From Halopseudomonas maritima (lineage in GTDB: Bacteria > Pseudomonadota > Gammaproteobacteria > Pseudomonadales > Pseudomonadaceae), in the NCBI RefSeq assembly GCF_021545785.1, contig NZ_CP079801.1, forward strand, positions 1,922,001 through 1,986,000: 64,000 nucleotides of DNA. The letters are read 5' to 3'. Positions 7,785 to 16,563 of this stretch are shown piece by piece (position 1 is the first letter of the stretch; each line of letters starts with the position of its first letter). The notes under the pieces are model-generated. The model saw only the letters and a program-made list of their open reading frames with translations, was not told the origin of the DNA and made no database searches. The position numbers and the translations under genes are program-made.

Positions 7785-9995
7785 TCAGAAGGTCAGGTTG
7801 GCGGACACCCAGAGTCGACGGCCTTCTTCCAGTACGCCGGTGGTAGAACGACCACTGACGATGTAGTCGCTGCCGAAGGCGCTGCCATCCACCGCACCGG
7901 CATTGGTGTAGGTGGTGTAGGTTTGACCCTTGAGGAAGTCCTTGTCGAACAGGTTGTAGATGCTGGCGTTCAGGGTCAGGTTGTCGGTGGCCTGGAATGA
8001 GCCGCCCAGGTGGAACAGGGTGTACGCCTTGGTCTTCGCGCCCAGTGCGTCATACAGCGACTGGTTGCTGGAGTAGCTGCCGTTGCCGTTGGCCAGGTTG
8101 GCATAGCTGGACGAGAAGCGCGCACGCTCGCCGCGATACTCGCCGCGCAGCCACAGGTTCAGGCGGCTGGAGGTTTGCCAGTCGAGCTTGGCGTTGGCCA
8201 GATGTTCCGGCGTATTGGTCAGCGGCTGACCCTTGTCCGCACCACTTTTTTGTTCGCTGTCGGTGTAGGTGTAGTTACCGCTCAGCGTCCAGGCGGGAAC
8301 GAATTCCCAGCTGGCTGCCAGCTCCAGGCCGCGGGTAACGGCTTCATCGATATTCACCAGCTGCGAGCAGGTACCACCGGCGTTGCCGGCGCAGAGCGGA
8401 TCGGCCACCGGGTTGCCGCTGGCAATCTTGTCCTCGAACTCGTTGTGGAACACTGTGGCATTGGCACTGAGGCCGTTGTAACCGTTGTAGTACACGCCAA
8501 ATTCGGTGCTGGTGGTGGTTTCCGGGTCCAGATCGGGGTTGCCGATGGTGATCACGGTGCCCTGACCGCTGATGCCGTTGACGCCGTCATGCAGTTCGTT
8601 CAGGTCGGGTGTGCGATAGCCGCGGCTGACGCCACCCTTGACGGTCCAGCTGTCGGCCGCATTCCAGACCAGATAGGCGCGGGGGCTGATATGGCCGCCG
8701 AAGGCATCGTGGTCGTCGTAGCGGGCACCCAGAGTCAGTGCCAGGTCGTCGCGTAGCATCCATTCGTCTTCGGCAAACAGCGCCCAGGTTTTCTGCTCGA
8801 AGTCCTCGGTCGCAATGCCATCGGTCATCTTGGCTTTCCACCATTGCGCACCCACGGTGGTCATGTGGTTATCGCCGACCGGCGCGACCAGCTTGGTATC
8901 AAATACCAGGTTGGTGGTTTCCAGCTCGCGGTCGTCGCCCGCCAGGCTGCCGGGAATGCCGGACGGGCCGCCGATCGGATCGCCCGGCAGGGTGCGACCG
9001 ATGGTTTCGGTCTGGTTGCGCATAAGGCTGGAGTCGAGCGTACCGACACCCAGTCGCGCGGTATGGGTCAGGGCGATCTGCTCGCGCTCAAAGCGCAGTT
9101 CGTCGGCATAGCCGTTGGCGGAGGTGACCTGTGTGGTGCAGGCACGGTTCAGGCCATCCAGAGTGCCCAGCTGGCACTCGTCGTTGTTGTAGCGCTGGCG
9201 GCCACGCTCAACGTCCAGGCTAAAGTCGTGGTCGTCATGGGGCGTCAGGGTCAGACGAGCACCGAGGGTCTGGTTGCGGCCGTCGACCGGGGACGGACCG
9301 CGCTTGCTCACGTTGCTGCCGTCACCGAAGCTCAGGTCGGACTCCTGGCGATCAAACAGGCTGGCGCGCAGTTGCAGGCCAAGCAGGTCTTCGACCAGCG
9401 GGCCACTGGTGTACAGGCTGGCATTGCTGGTGGCGCCGTAGTCGCTGTTCTCCTGGAAGGTATGATCCAGTGTTACCGAGCCGGTCCACTCTTTTGCCAC
9501 CTTGCGCGTAATGATGTTGACCACCCCGCCCATCGCGTCTGAGCCGTACAGGGTCGACATCGGGCCGCGAATGACCTCAATTCGCTCGATTGCGGAGAGC
9601 GGTGGCATGAAGCTGGTAGAGGTCTCGTTGAAGCCGTTGGGCGTGACGTTGCCAGCGGCGTTCTGACGGCGGCCGTCGATCAGGATCAGCGTGTATTCGC
9701 TGGGCATGCCGCGAATGCTGATGTTGAGGCCGCCGGTCTTGCCGGTGCCTTGACCGATATCGATGCCTTCTACGTCTCCCAGCGCATGCGCCAGGCTGTT
9801 GTAGCGCTTCTCCAGCAGATCCTGCTGACTGATCACACTGATGCTCGCCGGGGCGTCGGTGAGCTTCTGTTCAAAGCCGGAGGCGGTGATAACCAGGCTA
9901 TCGAGGGTGACGGTGTCGTCTTCAGCGTGTGCGTGGCTGATCGCCGCCAGGGCGACAGCACTGGCCAGCAGGGTACGTTGGCGGAAAGGGGACAT
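7785..9995 (-). CDS. FepA/CirA-type TonB-dependent siderophore receptor
   Basis: A 736-residue outer-membrane receptor. It has a signal peptide (about residues 1-24, HAHA-ED), a TonB-box region (TLDSLVITASG) and a plug with LNISIRGMPSEYTLILIDGR, FMPPLSAIERIEVIRGPMS and YGSDAMGGVVNIITRK. The barrel ends in LWVSANLTF. The pattern FMPP...IRGPMSTLYGSDAMGGVVNIITRK is typical of catecholate receptors (FepA, PfeA, IrgA). GGAG lies ahead of the ATG and a Fur-like box 31 bp upstream, so iron repression is likely. It stands alone between divergent or convergent neighbours, with no siderophore genes beside it, so it probably takes up siderophores made by others. Confidence 0.9.
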   Translation of the reverse strand: MSPFRQRTLLASAVALAAISHAHAEDDTVTLDSLVITASGFEQKLTDAPASISVISQQDLLEKRYNSLAHALGDVEGIDIGQGTGKTGGLNISIRGMPSEYTLILIDGRRQNAAGNVTPNGFNETSTSFMPPLSAIERIEVIRGPMSTLYGSDAMGGVVNIITRKVAKEWTGSVTLDHTFQENSDYGATSNASLYTSGPLVEDLLGLQLRASLFDRQESDLSFGDGSNVSKRGPSPVDGRNQTLGARLTLTPHDDHDFSLDVERGRQRYNNDECQLGTLDGLNRACTTQVTSANGYADELRFEREQIALTHTARLGVGTLDSSLMRNQTETIGRTLPGDPIGGPSGIPGSLAGDDRELETTNLVFDTKLVAPVGDNHMTTVGAQWWKAKMTDGIATEDFEQKTWALFAEDEWMLRDDLALTLGARYDDHDAFGGHISPRAYLVWNAADSWTVKGGVSRGYRTPDLNELHDGVNGISGQGTVITIGNPDLDPETTTSTEFGVYYNGYNGLSANATVFHNEFEDKIASGNPVADPLCAGNAGGTCSQLVNIDEAVTRGLELAASWEFVPAWTLSGNYTYTDSEQKSGADKGQPLTNTPEHLANAKLDWQTSSRLNLWLRGEYRGERARFSSSYANLANGNGSYSSNQSLYDALGAKTKAYTLFHLGGSFQATDNLTLNASIYNLFDKDFLKGQTYTTYTNAGAVDGSAFGSDYIVSGRSTTGVLEEGRRLWVSANLTF

Positions 9996-10025
9996 TACGT
10001 TGGCTCCAGCAAGAAATTTAGCAGA

Positions 10026-10045
10026 TGATAATCAATTGCAAATCA
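10026..10045. promoter_or_regulatory. Candidate Fur box before the 7785-9995 receptor
   Basis: The 20-bp stretch TGATAATCAATTGCAAATCA contains a GATAAT hexamer and TGAT/ATCA symmetry as in Fur boxes. It lies 31 bp upstream of the receptor ATG in an AT-rich patch. Fit to the 19-bp consensus is partial. Confidence 0.55.
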
Positions 10046-10142
10046 AAGTGATTATGGCAACTGTGTTTCCGTCTGCGTAAATCGCTTGCGGAGCCTGTAT
10101 TTCAACGGCTACAGCCGAATGTAAATTATGCAAAGACATCTG

Positions 10143-10167
10143 CCGGCACCCTGTTGCGAGGTGCCGG
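10143..10167 (-). terminator. Hairpin after ybiT
   Basis: Perfect 8-bp arms CCGGCACC and GGTGCCGG with a 9-bp loop, 22 bp downstream of the ybiT stop. On the minus strand it is followed by CAGATGTCTTT, a poor T-tract. Confidence 0.5.
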
Positions 10168-10188
10168 GCGGCGTCCTCGGCGCGGTGA

Positions 10189-11778
10189 TCAGACCAGCAC
10201 GCCCTGACTGCGCAGGTAGTCGTCGTAGCTGCCGGAGAAGTCGGTGACGCCGTCTTCGGACAGCTCGATGATGCGGGTAGCCAGTGAGCTGACGAATTCG
10301 CGGTCGTGGCTGACGAAGATCAGCGTGCCCGGGTAGTTCTCCAGTGCCAGGTTGAGCGCTTCGATCGATTCCATGTCCAGGTGGTTGGTCGGTTCGTCCA
10401 TCAGCATGACGTTGGACTTGCCAAGGATCAGCTTGCCGAACAGCATGCGACCCTGTTCCCCACCGGAGATCACCTTGACCGATTTGCCGATCTCGTCGTT
10501 GGAGAACAGCATGCGGCCGAGGGTGCCGCGCACCAGCTGTTCGCCGCCCTGGGTCCACTGCGCCATCCACTCGAACAGGGTGCAGTCGTCCTTGAAGTCG
10601 TCGGCGTGGTCCTGTGCGAAATAGCCGATGTCGGCGCTTTCAGCCCACTTGACCTCACCGGCCATCGGCGGCATTTCACCGACCAGCGTGCGCAGCAAGG
10701 TGGTCTTGCCGATCCCGTTGGGGCCGATGATGGCGACCCGCTCGCCGGCTTCGATCTGCAGGTTCAGGCCCTTGAACAGGGTTTCGCCGTCAAAGCCCTG
10801 GCTGACGTTCTGCAGGGTTACCGCCTGGCGGTGCAACTTCTTGAACTGCTCGAAGCGGATGAAGGGGCTGACACGGCTGGAGGGCTTGACCTCTTCGAGC
10901 TGGATCTTGTCGATCTGCTTGGCGCGGCTGGTCGCCTGCTTGGCCTTGGAGGCGTTGGCCGAGAAGCGGCTGACAAAGGTCTGCAGCTCGGCAATCTGGG
11001 CTTTCTTCTTGGCGTTGTCCGACAGCAGACGCTCGCGCGCCTGGGTGGCGGCGGTCATGTACTCGTCGTAGTTGCCAGGGAACAGGCGCAGCTCGCCGTA
11101 ATCCAGGTCGGCCATGTGGGTGCAGACCGCGTTCAGGAAGTGACGGTCGTGGGAAATGATGATCATGGTGCTCGTACGCGCCGTGAGGATGCTTTCCAGC
11201 CAGCGGATGGTGTTGATGTCCAAGTGGTTGGTGGGCTCGTCCAGCAGCAGCACGTCGGGATCGGAGAACAGCGCCTGGGCCAGCAGCACGCGCAGCTTCC
11301 AGCCGGGGGCGACCTCGCTCATCGGGCCAAAGTGCTGTTCCAGCGGAATGCCCAGACCGAGTAGCAGCTCGCCAGCGCGGGATTCGGCGGTGTAGCCGTC
11401 CATTTCGGCGAATTCGCCTTCCAGTTCGCCGACTTTCATCCCGTCTTCTTCGCTCATCTCCGGCAGCGAGTAGATGCGGTCACGCTCGGCCTTGACCTTC
11501 CACAGCTCCTCGTGACCCATGATCACGGTATCGATCACGCTGAAGGCTTCGTAGGCGAACTGGTTCTGCCGCAGCTTACCCAGGCGCAGGTTCTGTTCCA
11601 GCATCACCTGACCACCGGAGGGCTCCAGCTCGCCCCCCAAAATCTTCATGAAGGTGGATTTGCCGCAGCCGTTGGCGCCGATCAGGCCGTAGCGGTTGCC
11701 ATTGCCGAATTTGACGGAGACGTTTTCAAACAGCGGCTTGGGACCAAACTGCATGGTGATGTTGGCGGTGGAGATCAC
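10189..11778 (-). CDS. ybiT: ABC-F ATPase YbiT
   Basis: A 529-residue ABC-F protein with two ATPase domains on one chain and no membrane part. Walker A motifs GANGCGKST and GPNGIGKTT, both with DEPTNHLD after the Walker B strand, and the inter-domain linker (ARERLLSDNAKKKAQIAELQ) match YbiT closely. ABC-F proteins bind the ribosomal E site and modulate stalled or slow translation; YbiT's exact role is little known. The start is set at GTG 11778, which has CCAGGA at a good distance and gives the family N-terminus (ISTANITMQFGPKPLF). An upstream ATG at 11850 would add an unrelated 24-residue leader. It is divergent from the two-component pair. Confidence 0.9.
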   Translation of the reverse strand: MISTANITMQFGPKPLFENVSVKFGNGNRYGLIGANGCGKSTFMKILGGELEPSGGQVMLEQNLRLGKLRQNQFAYEAFSVIDTVIMGHEELWKVKAERDRIYSLPEMSEEDGMKVGELEGEFAEMDGYTAESRAGELLLGLGIPLEQHFGPMSEVAPGWKLRVLLAQALFSDPDVLLLDEPTNHLDINTIRWLESILTARTSTMIIISHDRHFLNAVCTHMADLDYGELRLFPGNYDEYMTAATQARERLLSDNAKKKAQIAELQTFVSRFSANASKAKQATSRAKQIDKIQLEEVKPSSRVSPFIRFEQFKKLHRQAVTLQNVSQGFDGETLFKGLNLQIEAGERVAIIGPNGIGKTTLLRTLVGEMPPMAGEVKWAESADIGYFAQDHADDFKDDCTLFEWMAQWTQGGEQLVRGTLGRMLFSNDEIGKSVKVISGGEQGRMLFGKLILGKSNVMLMDEPTNHLDMESIEALNLALENYPGTLIFVSHDREFVSSLATRIIELSEDGVTDFSGSYDDYLRSQGVLV

Positions 11779-11931
11779 GGACAATCCTGGAGTTAACAGC
11801 GAAGAAGTGGGCGCGCATTGTAGCGGCTTGGCGGCGCGGGTGACAGGCACCGGTGACCGGAGGCGTTTGCTGGGCGGTGGCAGATGCAGTATGTTTGCGG
11901 GCGTTTATGGTTCTCATTCTTGGTGTGGCCT

Positions 11932-12639
11932 GTGCAGGTATTTCAAGCGCGCATATTGGCGGTAGAAGATGACCCGGTGCTGGGTGAGCACCTGCAGCAG
12001 TCGCTCGGCAGCTACGGGCATGAGGTGGTGTTGGCCACAGACGGCCAGCAGGGTCTGGCGCAGGCCGGCAGCGGCGAGTTTGACCTGATTCTGCTGGATG
12101 TCATGCTGCCGGGGCTTGGCGGCATGGAGCTGCTGAGCAGGCTGCGGCGCATGGGCGGCACGCCGGTCCTGATGATGTCGGCCCTGGGGGATGAGGAAAG
12201 CCGGGTGACCGGCTTTGATCGCGGCGCCGACGACTATCTGCCCAAACCCTTCAGCAGCCGTGAGCTGGAGGTACGCGTCAACGCCATTTTGCGGCGTATC
12301 AGTTATGAGCGTGGTCAGGGTGAAACCCAGCCTGCGGTCGACGACGCCGAACTGCGCTTTGATGAAAAAGCCTCGCGGCTGCGCTATGGCGATATTTCCG
12401 TCACCTTTACGCCGACCGAGTATCGCTTGCTGGAAGTGCTCCATGCGCACCTCGGCGAGGTGCAGAGCAAAGCCTTTCTCTACCAGCAGGTGTTGCACCG
12501 CGGCTTTACTCGCCATGATCGGGTGCTGGACATGCACATCAGCAACCTGCGTCGCAAATTGGCCCAGGCCGGAGTAGACATCCTGCGCCTGGAGTCGGTC
12601 TGGGGGCATGGCTATCTGCTGAGCCGGGAGCAACCCTGA
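11932..12639 (+). CDS. OmpR-family response regulator, PfeR-like
   Basis: A 235-residue regulator from the GTG at 11932. The receiver has the acidic pair EDD, phospho-acceptor Asp in LILLDVMLPG (about residue 56), and Lys in LPKPFSS. A winged helix with the OmpR pattern FTPTEYRLLEVL...RVLDMHISNLRRKL follows. An in-frame ATG at 11884 would add a hydrophobic 16-residue stretch unlike any family member, so I prefer the GTG, though neither has a strong ribosome site. It overlaps the kinase gene (TGATG) and both lie before a catecholate-type receptor, as pfeR-pfeS-pfeA do in P. aeruginosa. It therefore probably induces that receptor when its siderophore is present. Confidence 0.8.
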   Translation: MQVFQARILAVEDDPVLGEHLQQSLGSYGHEVVLATDGQQGLAQAGSGEFDLILLDVMLPGLGGMELLSRLRRMGGTPVLMMSALGDEESRVTGFDRGADDYLPKPFSSRELEVRVNAILRRISYERGQGETQPAVDDAELRFDEKASRLRYGDISVTFTPTEYRLLEVLHAHLGEVQSKAFLYQQVLHRGFTRHDRVLDMHISNLRRKLAQAGVDILRLESVWGHGYLLSREQP

Positions 12640-13970
12640 TGCCGGGCTATCGTTCGCTCTACTGGCGCATGGTGCTGCTGGTTGCCGGTTTCTGTCTGTG
12701 CATGATTGCCGTTACCGACTATATGGCCCAGCGGGTGGATCAGTATCTGGCGCGCCTGCCTGAATCAACCCTGGGTGAGCTGCGTGGCTACGCGGCCGAT
12801 GCTGCCAGCGCACTGGATCAGGGGGTGGACGCTCTGAACGCCTGGCGAGACGAGCACGCGGAGCTGTCACCGGAAATTCTGGTGGTGGTGGATAGCGCCC
12901 TGCAGGCGCTGCCGGGTCAGCCGCTAAGCGAGAAACAGCGCAACATGCTGACGTTTTTGCGCAGCTATACCTCGCCGATGAGCAGGCGTGGTGGCGGCCG
13001 TCAGGTGATTTACGTGCCCATGGCCGGGCGCGAAGAGTCGCTGGTGCTGCGCTTGCCCGAAGCCCTGACGCCCTGGACCATGCGTCCGCTGCTTAACGCC
13101 CTGGTGCTCTACCTTATGCCGGCGCTGCTTTCCCTGCTGTTCTGCGCCCTGCTGTACATGCTGCTGATCTCGCCGCTCGAGCGTTTGCGTCGTCAGGCCA
13201 ACGCCATGCGAGCCAATCCGCTGGAAACCCTGTTGCCCGCCGAGCTGGCCGGGCGTCGTGATGAGATGGGTGAGCTGGGCCGTTCGCTGGACTACCTGAC
13301 TCGCCGCCTGCGCGACTCCATCGGGCAACAGCGCCAGTTGCTGCGCGATGTCTCCCATGAGTTGCGCACCCCACTCAGCCGGCTGCGCGTGGCGGCTGAA
13401 AGCAACCTCAGCCACAGCGAGCTGCGCGAGCGACTGGAGCACGAGGTTGACCGCATGCAGGACTTGCTTGATGGCACCCTGGAAGTCGCCTGGCTGGATA
13501 GCCAGCCAGGTCAGCTGCCCTTGGAGGCGGTGGATCTGAATGCGCTCTGGGAGGTGCTGCGCGAGGATGCTCTGTTCGAGTCGGGCTGGTCGCCTGAGCG
13601 CATCAGCGCCGAGCTGCCTGCCGATTGCCGGGTGCAGGGCCACCTCAACGGGTTGAGTCAGGCGCTGGAGAACGTGCTACGCAATGCCATCCGGCATTCG
13701 CCGGACAACGGCCTGGTGCAGCTGCGGGCGCAGCGCGAAGGCGGTAACTGGCTGATCTGCCTGTCTGATCAGGGGCCCGGTGTCGACGAAGCTCATCTGG
13801 AGCAGATCTTCCGCCCCTTCTCGCGTCTCAACAGTGCCCGCCCGGGTGATGGTGGCTTTGGCCTTGGTCTGGCTATCGCCGAACGGCAAATTCGCCTGCA
13901 GGGCGGCGCAATCTGGGCGCTCAACGGCCTCCCCGGCCTGCAGATCTGGTTCCGTTTGCCAGCTGTATAG
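12639..13970 (+). CDS. Sensor histidine kinase, PfeS-like
   Basis: A 443-residue inner-membrane kinase. TM1 is near residues 8-26 (MVLLVAGFCLCMIAVTDYM), with a sensor loop of about 120 residues in the periplasm and TM2 near 150-172 (LVLYLMPALLSLLFCALLYML). Then come a HAMP linker, HisKA with the phospho-acceptor His in DVSHELRTPLSRL (about 241) and the ATPase boxes NVLRNAIRHSP, DQGPGV and GFGLGLAI. All catalytic boxes look intact. Translation is coupled to the regulator by a 1-bp overlap. By position before the receptor gene it probably senses a ferric siderophore in the periplasm, as PfeS does for enterobactin. The ligand is not shown by the sequence. Confidence 0.82.
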   Translation: MPGYRSLYWRMVLLVAGFCLCMIAVTDYMAQRVDQYLARLPESTLGELRGYAADAASALDQGVDALNAWRDEHAELSPEILVVVDSALQALPGQPLSEKQRNMLTFLRSYTSPMSRRGGGRQVIYVPMAGREESLVLRLPEALTPWTMRPLLNALVLYLMPALLSLLFCALLYMLLISPLERLRRQANAMRANPLETLLPAELAGRRDEMGELGRSLDYLTRRLRDSIGQQRQLLRDVSHELRTPLSRLRVAAESNLSHSELRERLEHEVDRMQDLLDGTLEVAWLDSQPGQLPLEAVDLNALWEVLREDALFESGWSPERISAELPADCRVQGHLNGLSQALENVLRNAIRHSPDNGLVQLRAQREGGNWLICLSDQGPGVDEAHLEQIFRPFSRLNSARPGDGGFGLGLAIAERQIRLQGGAIWALNGLPGLQIWFRLPAV

Positions 13971-14101
13971 AATGTAAATGCGCTTTACTCTCAAATAGGA
14001 ATAACTAGCATTTGTGCCGATTTCAGGGCATCAGCGTCGGCCTGACGGGAGCGGGCGATGGCTGATGTCGTCTGTCGTTATCTTGCTAGGGAGTTGAGAG
14101 T

Positions 14102-16168
14102 ATGGGGATTTTCAAACGCCACCAGTTGGCTTGTGCAGTCGCGCTGGCGACCCTGGGCGTGGCTACTACGGCAGTCGCCGATGAGCTGGGCGCCGTTGAT
14201 GACGTCGTGGCGCTGGACGAGATCACGGTGGTGACGGCAGCAGGCTACGAGCAGAACATCGCCGATGCACCGGCCAGTATTTCGGTCATCACCCGCGAAC
14301 AGCTGGAGAAGCAATCCTATACCGACATCACCGACGCGGTGCGCAACATCCCCGGTATCTATGTCACCGGCGGCGGCAACATGCAGGACATCAGCATCCG
14401 TGGCATGAGCAGCAGCTACACCCTGTATCTGGTCGATGGCCGCCCGATTTCCGCCGGGCGCATGGTCAACACCAATGGCTCCGATGGCGGCAAGCAGATC
14501 GGCCTGCCACCGGTCTCCATGATCGAGCGTATTGAAGTGATTCGCGGCCCGATGTCCTCACTGTACGGGTCGGAGGCGATGGGCGGGGTGATCAACATCA
14601 TTACCCGGCGCGGCGGTGATGAGTGGGCCGGCAGTCTCTCTACCGAGTACACCAGCGCGATGAATGACATCAGCAGCGATTCGCAGCAGGCCGATTTCTA
14701 TCTGGGTGGTCCGCTGATTGATGGCCTGCTGGGGGCGCAGTTTACCGGCACCTACGTCGGTACCGACGAAAGCAGCTTCAGCGGTGGTGGCGACAGCGCG
14801 GCCAGCATGCCCGAGAGCACGCGCAAGCAGGGCGGCGTCGAGTTTTACCTGACGCCCAACGAGCAGAACCGCTTCACCCTGGGTTACACCGCCTCCGAGC
14901 TCAAGTACACCCATACCCCGGGCGAGAGCATTGCGGCCACCGCAACCGCCTCGACTACACGGTACGAGAAGGACGTGTATGCCATCGGCCACGATGGCAA
15001 CTACGGCGACCTGATCGTCAACAGCTACCTGCAGCACGATATCTCCGACAAGCCGGGCACCGGCAGCACCAAGCAGGAGGAGGTCAGCCTGCTCAACAGC
15101 CAGGCGAGCTACTTCTGGGGCGATCATGTGATCACCTTTGGTGGTCAGTACAAGCAGGAAGAGTTTGTTGATGAAACCAACGGCATGCTGGTATCTGGCG
15201 TGCCGGGTGCGGTGAAGAGTGTAGACCGCTGGATCGCCGCGCTGTTTGCCGAGGTGGACTGGGCGCTGACTGATCAGCTGTCGGTGACCACCGGCCTGCG
15301 TTACAACGACGACGAGCTGTTTGGTGGTGAGTTGTCGCCGCGCCTGTATGGCGTGTACCGGTTGAATCCGGAGTGGACCATCAAGGGTGGCGTTTCCACC
15401 GGCTACCGCCAACCGACCCTGTCCGATGCCACCGAAGGCTTTGGCCGTGGCACTGGCGGCGGCGGCTCGCCCATTGCGCCGCTGCCGCGCGCGCTGATTA
15501 TCGGTAACTCCGATCTGCAGCCCGAGACCAGCACCAACTACGAAGTCGGTTATGTCTACGACAATGCCGCCCTGGGGCTGAACACCAGCGCCATGCTGTT
15601 CCACACCCAGTACAAGGACAAGATTGCCGAGGATCGTTTCTGCACCAGCCCGGATACCGCCGACCGCAACGACCCGTCCACCTGGACCTGTGACTTCAAC
15701 GGGCAGACCTACTGGTTCCTGAGCACCCGCCAGAACATTTCCGAGGCGATGATGCAGGGTGTTGAGCTGACCCTGGATTACCGCTTCCAGCCCAACTGGA
15801 ACCTGTCGACCAGCTACACCTTCACCCAGTCGGAGCAGAAGTCGGGCGAGTTCAAGGGCGAGCCCCTGAACAAGCAGCCGCGCCATATGGTCAACGCCCT
15901 GCTGGAGTGGGATATCAACCCGCGCTTTAACGCTTGGGCGCAGGGTAACTACCGTGGCGAGACCTCTGACTACATGGGCCGCACCAGCATGTCTGACGGC
16001 ACGCCGGGCTACGGGTTTGTCGATCTGGGCGTTGGTTTCCGTCTGACCGACAGCGTCACGGTCAAAGGCGGTCTGTACAATGTGGCCAACAAGGAAATCA
16101 CCAATGACAGCTACGGTGTGGTGCTGGATGGCCGGCGAGCAAACTTTGGTTTGACGGTCGATTTCTGA
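14102..16168 (+). CDS. Catecholate-type TonB-dependent receptor, PfeA-like
   Basis: A 688-residue outer-membrane receptor with signal peptide (residues 1-26, TTAVA-DE), a TonB-box region (VALDEITVVTA) and a plug with MQDISIRGMSSSYTLYLVDG and IERIEVIRGPMSSLYGSEAM. The barrel ends in RRANFGLTVDF. GGGAGTTGAGAGT precedes the ATG. The plug and the late barrel motif SGEFKGEPLNKQPRHMVNALLEW are close to the 7785-9995 receptor (SGADKGQPLTNTPEHLANAKLDW), so the two are related FepA/IrgA-type receptors. The gene follows the two-component pair on the same strand after 131 bp and is probably its target. The membrane proteins after it suggest cytoplasmic-membrane steps in the same iron route. Confidence 0.88.
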   Translation: MGIFKRHQLACAVALATLGVATTAVADELGAVDDVVALDEITVVTAAGYEQNIADAPASISVITREQLEKQSYTDITDAVRNIPGIYVTGGGNMQDISIRGMSSSYTLYLVDGRPISAGRMVNTNGSDGGKQIGLPPVSMIERIEVIRGPMSSLYGSEAMGGVINIITRRGGDEWAGSLSTEYTSAMNDISSDSQQADFYLGGPLIDGLLGAQFTGTYVGTDESSFSGGGDSAASMPESTRKQGGVEFYLTPNEQNRFTLGYTASELKYTHTPGESIAATATASTTRYEKDVYAIGHDGNYGDLIVNSYLQHDISDKPGTGSTKQEEVSLLNSQASYFWGDHVITFGGQYKQEEFVDETNGMLVSGVPGAVKSVDRWIAALFAEVDWALTDQLSVTTGLRYNDDELFGGELSPRLYGVYRLNPEWTIKGGVSTGYRQPTLSDATEGFGRGTGGGGSPIAPLPRALIIGNSDLQPETSTNYEVGYVYDNAALGLNTSAMLFHTQYKDKIAEDRFCTSPDTADRNDPSTWTCDFNGQTYWFLSTRQNISEAMMQGVELTLDYRFQPNWNLSTSYTFTQSEQKSGEFKGEPLNKQPRHMVNALLEWDINPRFNAWAQGNYRGETSDYMGRTSMSDGTPGYGFVDLGVGFRLTDSVTVKGGLYNVANKEITNDSYGVVLDGRRANFGLTVDF

Positions 16169-16198
16169 TTGCAGCAGACGACTCGTCGGGTCACAGAC

Positions 16199-16236
16199 AC
16201 AGGGCGCCTGTCGGTATCAACTGACGGGCGCCCTGT
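16199..16236 (+). terminator. Strong hairpin between receptor and DUF3649 genes
   Basis: Arms of ten paired bases (ACAGGGCGCC / GGCGCCCTGT) extended by a T-G and GTC/GAC pairs around a 10-base loop, 30 bp after the receptor stop. It has no T-tract, so it may act as a partial terminator or as an mRNA stabiliser that lowers expression of the downstream genes relative to the receptor. Confidence 0.55.
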
Positions 16237-16263
16237 AGGTTAGGGAGCTATCGAGAGAACAAC

Positions 16264-16563
16264 ATGTCCAAGGTATCAAGCGCCACAGCGCCGGTCTGGC
16301 CGGCCACGCTTATGCGCATTCTGCTGGCGGTATTTGGCGGTTACGCCCTGACGTATTACGCCACCGCCGCGCTGGCGCGACTGCTGCCGTTTGAGCGTAT
16401 CGATGCGGCCATCAGCGCGACCCTGTTGTCCTTCGCACTCTACACCTGCTACGTGCTGTGGGTATACGCGGTGCCCCTGCGTCGCGGCCTGCTGAGTCTG
16501 CTGGCGCTGGTGCCGCTGGCGTTGATCGGCTTTGGGCCGAACTGGTTTGCAGGGGCTGCCTGA
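16264..16563 (+). CDS. DUF3649 small inner-membrane protein
   Basis: A 99-residue hydrophobic protein with three predicted helices (about 15-38 TLMRILLAVFGGYALTYYAT, 47-68 and 73-95). It matches the DUF3649 family, which pseudomonads carry between a TonB receptor gene and PepSY and DUF3325 genes. Function is unknown. The fixed company points to handling of imported iron chelate at the inner membrane. Its stop overlaps the PepSY start (TGATG), so the two are translationally coupled. Confidence 0.75.
   Translation: MSKVSSATAPVWPATLMRILLAVFGGYALTYYATAALARLLPFERIDAAISATLLSFALYTCYVLWVYAVPLRRGLLSLLALVPLALIGFGPNWFAGAA

Noticed and set aside
13971..14101. An AT-rich stretch before the PfeA-like receptor considered as a Fur box
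   Set aside because: Best alignment to the 19-bp consensus was too poor to support; control by the two-component pair is enough to explain it.
14558..15886. A 442-codon frame antisense to the PfeA-like receptor
   Set aside because: Low-complexity Val/Gly/Ala text with no domain; the sense strand encodes a clear receptor with a ribosome site.
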